Source: Nostoc sp. TCL26-01 (GTDB lineage: Bacteria; Cyanobacteriota; Cyanobacteriia; Cyanobacteriales; Nostocaceae). From it: a stretch of DNA of 64,000 nt. The stretch is taken from contig NZ_CP040297.1 in the NCBI RefSeq assembly GCF_013393945.1, forward strand, positions 248,001 to 312,000, written 5' to 3'. The position numbers and the translations under genes were made by a program. This document shows positions 58,261 to 64,000 of the stretch, piece by piece. Positions within the stretch are counted from its first letter, which is position 1. The number at the start of each line of letters is the position of its first letter. The notes below the pieces were generated by a model. The model worked only from the letters and a program-made list of their open reading frames with translations. It did no database searches and was not told the DNA's origin.

Positions 58261-60138
58261 ATGACTCTCCTGCCTCCCACCGATTTGAGGAAGGTAACGG
58301 AACTACCTGCTTTTCCTACACCTTCTGCTCGCCTAAGACATCTCATTAACCGTTTTCAACTATCCCCAGAAACCGTTGTGTTATTTTTAGCCGTACTTAT
58401 TGGCGGTGGCACTGGTATGGGGGTGGTAACTTTTCACTATTTAATCGAACTGGTTCACCATCTCATGCTGGAAAATTTGATGGGGATAATAGGTGCTTGG
58501 GGTGGTTGGACTTTAGCGTGTGTCCCCATTTTGGGTGGATTAATTGTGGGCTTGATGCGCTGGCGGACTCAAGACTTTGGCCCTGGTTTATCTTCGCTCA
58601 TTGCTGCTTCTGAAGGCGCAGAAATCAAACGACAACTACGTCCTGTCACCAAAATGTTAGTGGCTTCTGTTTCTTTAGGCAGTGGCGCTTCTTTGGGACC
58701 AGAAGGGCCGAGTGTGGAAATTGGCGCTAATTTTGGGATGTTGTTGTCATTAATTTTACAGGTATCGCAAGAACGCCAGCGTTTATTGTTGGGTGCTGGT
58801 GCGGCGGCGGGATTAGCGGCAGGATTTAATGCACCCATTGCTGGAGTATTTTTTGCCCTAGAAGTAGTGATGGGGGCTACATCTTTTGCTACTTCTGCGG
58901 TGAGTGTGGTGCTGCTAGCTGCTGTAGTCGCAGCGTTGATTGCGCAAATTGGCTTGGGAGCGCAACCTGCTTTTGCTTTACCTGCTTACCAAGTCCGGAG
59001 TTTGATGGAGTTGCCTTTGTATTTGGGCTTGGGGTTGGGGGCTAGTTTGGTTTCTCTGGCTTATAAACAATCAATTAGTTGGGCTAAAGCTTGCTTTGCA
59101 GGTTCTGTTCCTGGTTTGAACTTTTTCGGAAAAATCCCCAATCCCATTCATCCCATCATCGGTGGTGTAATTGTGGGGTTAGTGGCTTTACAATTTCCGC
59201 AAGTTTTGGGCATTGGTTATGGCACAGTCCAAGCGATGCTGCAAGATGTGGAATTTTCTTTGACTTTGTTGGTGATATTGCTAGTACTAAAGCTGCTGAT
59301 GACGGCAGTTAGTGCGGGTAGTGGTTTTGTGGGGGGGTTGTTTGCACCGGCCATGTTTCTGGGTGCTTCTTTTGGTTCAGCTTACGCCAAAATTCTCACC
59401 CTCATTGCTCCAGGGATTAGTCCATATATGGCAGCGCCTCCAGCATACGCAATGGTGGGGATGGCAGCTGTACTGGCTGGGAGTGTCAGAGCGCCGTTAA
59501 CCTCGATTTTGATGCTGTTTGAACTCACCCGCGACTACCGGATTGTTTTACCTTTGATGGCAGCTGTGGGTTTAAGTGTGTGGCTGGTAGAGAGAATTAA
59601 GCCTAATTCTAATTCCAATTCCAACCTACAACAAATTGGTCTTTCGGAATTGAAAGATGAAAAGGTAGAAATTTTGCAGCAAATTTTGGTAGAAGATGCG
59701 ATGCTTTCTTGTCCGAAAAAGCTGTCGGCAAATTTGGCAGTGTTAGATGCAGCGATGGAAATGATCCGCGATCGCACTCGCAGTGCTTTAGTAGTTAATG
59801 AGGAGGAACAATTAGTTGGTATTCTCTCTCTGGAAGACTTGAATCGGGTTCTTTCCCTATGGCAAAATCACTCCAACTCTACTACTGAAACTCAGAGTGA
59901 TTTGGCCAGCCAAACTATCATTGATATCTGTACAAAAGACATCCTTTATGCTTGGCGTGATGAACCTTTGTCTGAAGCTTTAGATCGCATGGCATTGAGA
60001 GGTTTGCATCAATTACCAGTGGTAGCCAGAGAAAATCATGAGCGTATTTTAGGTTTGTTAGATCGAGAACAAATTGCCTTAACGTGCAACTTAGCAGCTA
60101 CACGTAAGGCAATTTATCAATTAGTCATTAGTCAGTAG
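58261..60138 (+). CDS. ClC family chloride channel/transporter with CBS pair
   Basis: A 625-residue protein. Membrane part (about 40-440): ion-path motifs GSGASLGPEGPSVEIGANFG (gating Glu in G-P-E-G-P), GFNAPIAGVFFALEVVMGAT, and GSGFVGGLFAPAMFLGASFG. Two CBS domains occupy about 475-620 (VEDAMLSCPKKLSANLAVLD, NEEEQLVGILSLEDLNRVLS; GLHQLPVVARENHERILGLL), probably sensing adenine nucleotides. Both the gating Glu and the inner Glu in FALE are kept, consistent with a Cl-/H+ exchanger, though channel function is possible. Confidence 0.95.
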   Translation: MTLLPPTDLRKVTELPAFPTPSARLRHLINRFQLSPETVVLFLAVLIGGGTGMGVVTFHYLIELVHHLMLENLMGIIGAWGGWTLACVPILGGLIVGLMRWRTQDFGPGLSSLIAASEGAEIKRQLRPVTKMLVASVSLGSGASLGPEGPSVEIGANFGMLLSLILQVSQERQRLLLGAGAAAGLAAGFNAPIAGVFFALEVVMGATSFATSAVSVVLLAAVVAALIAQIGLGAQPAFALPAYQVRSLMELPLYLGLGLGASLVSLAYKQSISWAKACFAGSVPGLNFFGKIPNPIHPIIGGVIVGLVALQFPQVLGIGYGTVQAMLQDVEFSLTLLVILLVLKLLMTAVSAGSGFVGGLFAPAMFLGASFGSAYAKILTLIAPGISPYMAAPPAYAMVGMAAVLAGSVRAPLTSILMLFELTRDYRIVLPLMAAVGLSVWLVERIKPNSNSNSNLQQIGLSELKDEKVEILQQILVEDAMLSCPKKLSANLAVLDAAMEMIRDRTRSALVVNEEEQLVGILSLEDLNRVLSLWQNHSNSTTETQSDLASQTIIDICTKDILYAWRDEPLSEALDRMALRGLHQLPVVARENHERILGLLDREQIALTCNLAATRKAIYQLVISQ

Positions 60139-60366
60139 TCAATAGTCATTGGTTACAAGGAGACAAAAAAATAAATTATCCCATGTTAACGTTTAGGTTA
60201 GGCTACCAAAGTAGCGCACTCTGATAATTTTCATGAGTGCGCTGCATTAGGCGAAAGCGTAACACACCTTACAAGTTGGATATTTTTTTTAATTGTTAGT
60301 CCTGCTCATCGTCAATGGTGATTACTCTTGACTCTTGACTCTTGAGTGTGGACTATTGACTACCTG

Positions 60367-60783
60367 TTATGCTGTAGCTTCTGCGGCTTCTAGGGCTTCT
60401 CGTTCCTCTCCATCTAGTTGTTTGAGACGAATATGCTTCTTGCCTAAAGTGATGATAAACTCATCTCCAGGTTTGAGATTCATCTGTTTTGTGTAGGCTG
60501 AACCAATCAATAAGTTACCGTTTGATTGCACACTAATTCTATAGCTGGCGCTCCGTCCTCCACGTCCGTTGGCATTGGGAGCGCTGTCCAATTGAATGCC
60601 TTCAGCATCAATTAGGGCATTGAGGAATTTCATCATATTGACACGCTCTATACCATTTTTGGTAACGGTATAGTAGCCACACTGCTTGGCTTTTTCTTCT
60701 TTGCTAAGGTTTTCTAGCTCTTTGACTTTTCTGAGCAGATCTTCACCGACGAGGGGTTCAATTTTTTTCTGTTTAGGCATCAA
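60367..60783 (-). CDS. cyAbrB-type transcriptional regulator
   Basis: A 138-residue AbrB-like regulator of the cyanobacterial cyAbrB family, which controls carbon/nitrogen, hydrogenase and heterocyst genes. The N-terminal part (PLVGEDLLRKVKELENLSKE, KQCGYYTVTKNGIERVNMMK) is followed by the C-terminal AbrB-like DNA-binding half (GGRSASYRISVQSNGNLLIG, SAYTKQMNLKPGDEFIITLG and KKHIRLKQL). The C-terminal placement of the AbrB domain is diagnostic. It looks like the cyAbrB1/CalA clade from memory. Confidence 0.93.
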   Translation of the reverse strand: MMPKQKKIEPLVGEDLLRKVKELENLSKEEKAKQCGYYTVTKNGIERVNMMKFLNALIDAEGIQLDSAPNANGRGGRSASYRISVQSNGNLLIGSAYTKQMNLKPGDEFIITLGKKHIRLKQLDGEEREALEAAEATA

Positions 60784-60997
60784 CTTAGGTCAAAAATCAA
60801 TGGTTATAGTAGTTGAATCGATTTTATTTTAGCTGACGTTGAGCTAATAGGAACAATCTCCTTTAGTTTTTATCTCAGCCTAGCCAAGTATATTACACTC
60901 ATAGGCAAAATTGTTAGACAATTACCAATATTTGCTAAACAATCTAATTTAGAAAATTCCCATCACTATATATAGTTAATGAATCACTGCTAAACTA

Positions 60998-61074
60998 TTA
61001 GGACTTTGATTTTGACCATTGACTATGGACTATTGACTATTGACCACCCTCAGAAGGGTTTATTGGTTGAGTGC
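60998..61074. mobile_element. Inverted-repeat element with heptamer array, copy 2
   Basis: Same family as 6362-6492, inverted: TTAGGACTTTGATTTTGACC, heptamers, then ACCACCCTCA, GGTTTATTGGTTGAGTGCG and TAAGTCCTATA. It differs from copy 1 by a deletion near its left end. It lies in the 448-base gap between cyAbrB and the Rrf2 gene; the rest of that gap is AT-rich without a gene. Confidence 0.65.
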
Positions 61075-61231
61075 GTAAGTCCTATATGTTTATTTAAGTT
61101 TTTTAAAGTGATGCCAAAAAGTTGTTAACTCAGTCAGATTGATCATTCGCCAGCAAAATGATAAGTAAAACTGATCCTTGGTCATTAGTCATGAGAAAAC
61201 AACTGATCACTGACAACTAACAACTGAAAAA

Positions 61232-61675
61232 ATGAAACTAACTACCAGAGGACACTATAGTGTCAAAGCATTGCTTGACTTGAGTTTACAGCCGAGTTAT
61301 GGCCCTGCATCTGTAAAAGCGATCGCCAAACGTCAAGATATCCCCGCACCATACCTAGAAAAATTACTAATAGAAATGCGTCGTGCTGGATTAGTCACAT
61401 CAACTCGCGGTAGCGTTGGTGGTTATCAACTTGCACAAGCACCAGCCAAAATATCCATAGGACAAATTTTAGAGGCGGTGGGCGAAACCATTACTCACTT
61501 ACCTCACCACACCCCAACCCCAGCACAAACAGAAGATTGGGTAACATTTAGCCTCTGGCAAAGACTTAACCAAAAACTCAAAGAAGCGTTGTACAGTATT
61601 ACTCTGGCAGATTTATATTACGATGCTCGCAGCTGGCAAGCGTCTTTGGGAGAAGAAGCAAATTTTGTGGTTTAG
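61232..61675 (+). CDS. Rrf2 family transcriptional regulator without cluster cysteines
   Basis: A 147-residue winged-helix regulator: MKLTTRGHYSVKALLDLSLQ, AIAKRQDIPAPYLEKLLIEM, RRAGLVTSTRGSVGGYQLAQ. In IscR/NsrR/RirA the region around residues 90-106 carries three Cys for an iron-sulfur cluster; here it reads ITHLPHHTPTPAQTEDW, with no Cys anywhere in the protein. It must sense something else or act structurally. The cbiB gene follows after 41 bases on the same strand. Confidence 0.92.
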   Translation: MKLTTRGHYSVKALLDLSLQPSYGPASVKAIAKRQDIPAPYLEKLLIEMRRAGLVTSTRGSVGGYQLAQAPAKISIGQILEAVGETITHLPHHTPTPAQTEDWVTFSLWQRLNQKLKEALYSITLADLYYDARSWQASLGEEANFVV

Positions 61676-61716
61676 CCATTGGTCATTGGTCATTAGTTAT
61701 TAGCAGCGATATAAAG

Positions 61717-62676
61717 GTGACATCAGTTCTTGTTTTGATCATTGCCGCCATTTTAGATTACTTAATTGGTGATCCTTGGGGTTGGATTCATCCAGTACAA
61801 GTTATGGGGTGGGTAATCTCTCCCCTGAGTAAATTTTTTGGGCAATTGTCTCACCACTCTTACACACAGAGGTTAGCAGGAGTTATGCTAGCACTAATTT
61901 TAATCATAGGTAGTGGCGGGATAGGCTACTTAATAGTGCAGATGGCTCAATGGTTAAATCCACTTTTAGCAATTGTGGTTCAAAGTATTCTTTTAGCCAG
62001 TTGTTTTGCTTTGAGAAGTTTGCATAATGCCGCCGTTGATGTTCTGCAACCTTTGGCTAAGGGAGATTTGTTAACTACCCGCCAAACTTTGAGTCAATAT
62101 GTTGGTCGAGATACACACAATCTCTCAGAAGCAGAAATTTTGCGGGCTATTCTAGAAACAGTTACAGAAAATGCTGTTGATGGGGTAATGGCTCCTTTGT
62201 TTTATGCTGTTATGGGTGCATTTCTCCCAGGAGTAGGGGCAGTTCCTCTGGCTTTAGCATATAAAGCTAGTAGCACCCTTGATTCTATGGTGGGTTACAA
62301 AGAAGCACCTTATACATATTTAGGCTGGTTTAGTGCGCGGCTAGAAGATGGCTTGACTTGGTTTCCTTGTCGTCTCACCGTCTTCACATTAGGATTGATC
62401 TCAACTAAACCTTTATATGTATGGCAAGTTTGTCGTCGAGATGCGATCGCTGATCCTAGTCCTAACTCTGGTTGGAGTGAATGCGTCTACGCTGCTATCT
62501 TGGGTGTGCAGATGGGAGGAACAAACTGGTATCGTGGAATAGCCAAGCAAAAACCACTTTTAGGAGATCCCATCTATCCCATCACCCCAAATCATATCTA
62601 CACTGCTTTGCAACTAACTAGATATTGCTTTTGGCTCTGGCTAGGGATAGCAATCATCATCCTCTTGTTACTTTAA
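61717..62676 (+). CDS. cbiB: Adenosylcobinamide-phosphate synthase CbiB
   Basis: A 319-residue membrane enzyme of cobalamin assembly that joins the aminopropanol arm to adenosylcobyric acid. Typical CbiB/CobD text: AAILDYLIGDPWGWIHPVQV, QYVGRDTHNLSEAEILRAIL, ETVTENAVDGVMAPLFYAVM, and ALAYKASSTLDSMVGYKEAP. Five or so helices. The start is GTG 61717; no ATG is available near it. It is probably co-transcribed with the Rrf2-type regulator. No cobalamin riboswitch was seen upstream. Confidence 0.95.
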   Translation: MTSVLVLIIAAILDYLIGDPWGWIHPVQVMGWVISPLSKFFGQLSHHSYTQRLAGVMLALILIIGSGGIGYLIVQMAQWLNPLLAIVVQSILLASCFALRSLHNAAVDVLQPLAKGDLLTTRQTLSQYVGRDTHNLSEAEILRAILETVTENAVDGVMAPLFYAVMGAFLPGVGAVPLALAYKASSTLDSMVGYKEAPYTYLGWFSARLEDGLTWFPCRLTVFTLGLISTKPLYVWQVCRRDAIADPSPNSGWSECVYAAILGVQMGGTNWYRGIAKQKPLLGDPIYPITPNHIYTALQLTRYCFWLWLGIAIIILLLL

Positions 62677-62689
62677 ACAATTAGTTAAT

Positions 62690-62760
62690 GAGTATAGGAC
62701 AAGGAGACAGGGGACAAGGGGACAAGAGGATAAGGGGACAAGGGGACAAGGAGACAAGAA
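62690..62760. repeat. ACAAGGGG octamer array
   Basis: GACAAGGAGACAGGGGACAA followed by further GACAAGGG(G/A) units, like those at 12233-12258. Confidence 0.85.
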
Positions 62761-62810
62761 AAAAATTCTTGATTACTCTTTCCCCCCTCTCCTCCTCCCC
62801 CCCCTCTCCC

Positions 62811-62972
62811 CTACGGTGTACACACAAGTCTTATAAAGTTGTCCAAAAACGTTTTGATCCTCCCTAGCCCTTAAAAAGGGGGGAATTAGATTTAAAGTCC
62901 CCCTTTTTAAGGGGGATTTAGGGGGATCAGATAACATTTCGTATTGAGCCTAGAGATGTGTGTACACTGTAG
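62811..62972. mobile_element. Inverted-repeat element inserted in a C-rich tract
   Basis: Ends CTACGGTGTACACACA and TGTGTGTACACTGTAG are inverted with one mismatch. Inside is a strong inner inverted repeat: CCCTAGCCCTTAAAAAGGGG and CCCCCTTTTTAAGGGGGATT. On both sides continues a CCCCTCTCCC-type polypyrimidine tract (62780-62810 and 62973-63038), which looks split by the element. Confidence 0.75.
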
Positions 62973-63047
62973 CCCCCTCTCCCCCTCCTCCCCTCTCCCC
63001 CCCTCCCCTCCCCTCTCCCCCTCCTCCCCTCTCCCCAGCCCCCCTCT

Positions 63048-63590
63048 ATGGCTACACCTGCCAAAACAGTTGAAATCCTTTCCCCAGAAGACCTCCGTCG
63101 GACTTTAACACGTCTAGCATCGCAGATTGTGGAAAGAACACGTGATTTATCACAACTAGCACTTATCGGTATTTATACTAGGGGTGTGCCGTTAGCTGAA
63201 TTGTTAGCCCGGCAGATTGAGACACTGGAAGGTATTAATGTTGCCGTGGGAGCATTAGACATTACCTTTTATCGAGATGATCTCGACCAAATCGGGTTGC
63301 GAACTCCAGCAAAAACTAACATCCCTTTTGACTTGACAGGGAAAACAGTGGTGTTAGTAGATGATGTGATTTTCAAAGGGCGCACGATTCGCGCTGCGTT
63401 GAATGCTGTCACTGAGTACGGTAGACCAGAGCTAATTCGTTTAGCTGTGTTAGTTGATAGGGGTCATAGAGAATTACCAATTCATCCCGATTTTATTGGC
63501 AAGCAGCTACCCACAGCCAAAGAAGAGGTAGTGAAGGTTTATCTGCAAGATTGGGATGATAGAGATGCAGTAGAGTTAATTGGCTATTAG
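63048..63590 (+). CDS. pyrR: Bifunctional pyr operon regulator/uracil phosphoribosyltransferase PyrR
   Basis: A 180-residue type I phosphoribosyltransferase: [20 protein letters not shown], the R-G-V-P-L-A loop in [16 protein letters not shown], the D-I-T-F-Y-R-D-D-L segment, and the PRPP-binding loop [20 protein letters not shown]. Elements of both UPRTase and RNA-binding PyrR are present. In cyanobacteria the regulatory role is uncertain. A polypyrimidine tract ends right before the ATG, so its ribosome site is poor. Confidence 0.95.
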   Translation: MATPAKTVEILSPEDLRRTLTRLASQIVERTRDLSQLALIGIYTRGVPLAELLARQIETLEGINVAVGALDITFYRDDLDQIGLRTPAKTNIPFDLTGKTVVLVDDVIFKGRTIRAALNAVTEYGRPELIRLAVLVDRGHRELPIHPDFIGKQLPTAKEEVVKVYLQDWDDRDAVELIGY

Positions 63591-64000
63591 TTCTGGAAAT
63601 TGGTAGCCCAAAGCTAGATTTTTATCCCTACCTATGACACAGATCACAGCTTTTTGGTACTTAAAGCAATAACATACGTGATATTTACCAAATCAACCCT
63701 GTAGTTCCTGACAAAAAATATGCAAAATTATAGTCTGCTTTCATCAACATAGTTGATTGATTTTTACTATCTATACACCTTAGCTACGGAGAATTTTGTA
63801 GACATTCGTCCACCTGTAAAGGATGAACTAGGGGTGATAGCAGCCATGAAAAATCAATTGTCATATGCAACAAGCTACCGATATTGTCCTGACAATATTT
63901 AGAGGCTGAGGAAGATATATGTCATATCTACAATTGGGATGTTAATTTTTTCATCCTTGGGCAATATTTGTCTTTTGGGTTAAAGCCGTGAAGACAAAGA
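63591..64000. other. Gene-free end of the window
   Basis: No complete or partial gene, RNA or known repeat family is visible. It may be the leader of a gene beyond the window. Confidence 0.5.

Noticed and set aside
61075..61231. Cobalamin riboswitch upstream of the Rrf2-cbiB unit
   Set aside because: The B12-box-like consensus and the expected length are not present.

Overview
The window comes from a filamentous, probably heterocyst-forming cyanobacterium of the Nostoc/Anabaena/Trichormus group. Evidence: the HIP1 octamer GCGATCGC is everywhere, inside genes and between them. The intergenic DNA is full of short tandem heptamers of the TGACTAA/TGACCAA/GGTCAAT type. The gene set is cyanobacterial: atpD-atpC as a separate pair, cyAbrB, COP23, DUF3727, DUF928, XisI and AMIN-TonB receptors. 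This assignment is inference from content; no 16S or tRNA gene lies in the window.

Layout. 1-3.8 kb: end of a kdp potassium-ATPase operon (kdpA partial, kdpB, a KdpF-like small protein, kdpC) with no kdpD behind it. 3.8-10.3 kb: a TpsA-like filamentous haemagglutinin facing two STAND-like ATPases, one with a vMAP-type N-terminus and one fused to CHASE2. 10.5-15.7 kb: a small unknown protein, a double GNAT protein, ruvX, a DUF3727 protein, a YqeG phosphatase, DUF928 and DUF427. 16.6-25.9 kb: a Wzz/BY-kinase with a damaged P-loop, an amidase, a GDSL hydrolase, an FHA-flavoprotein fusion, an FHA-zinc ribbon protein and endonuclease V. 26.4-28.4 kb: atpD-atpC. 28.6-34 kb: a PEP-CTERM vWA protein, an alpha/beta-hydrolase, a c-di-AMP (ydaO-type) riboswitch with a small gene, half-size TSUP, formamidase and COP23. 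34-43 kb: an accessory zone with duplicated Rpn genes (one frameshifted), a trypsin-TPR protease, PIN/HTH and HigBA toxin-antitoxin pairs, an xisI gene with a gutted xisH, miaE and an SDR. 43-50 kb: GNAT and VOC enzymes, secreted proteins and a catalytically degenerate serine recombinase. 48.6-54.3 kb: an iron-uptake group (PepSY protein, TonB receptor, AraC regulator) with toxin-antitoxin debris inside it. 54.6-63.6 kb: a RelE-like pair, a GT39 mannosyltransferase-like protein, a ClC channel, cyAbrB, Rrf2-CbiB and PyrR.

The most striking global feature is how far small repeats have shaped the chromosome. Heptamer arrays and small terminal-inverted-repeat elements fill most gaps. They sit inside the kdp and atp operons, supply the ATG and first residues (MTN) of three genes, and add a false N-terminus to a fourth. 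Several families are present only as debris: xisH, one Rpn copy, a Phd antitoxin with a toxin-like tail, a DUF6745-like tail and an ATG-less frame at 58.1 kb.

The best candidates for something new are the ydaO-class riboswitch controlling an unknown 80-residue protein, the vMAP-ATPase plus ATPase-CHASE2 pair, the FHA-flavoprotein/FHA-zinc-ribbon pair, and the domesticated serine recombinase. All family assignments were made by eye from motifs. No database or structure search was run.
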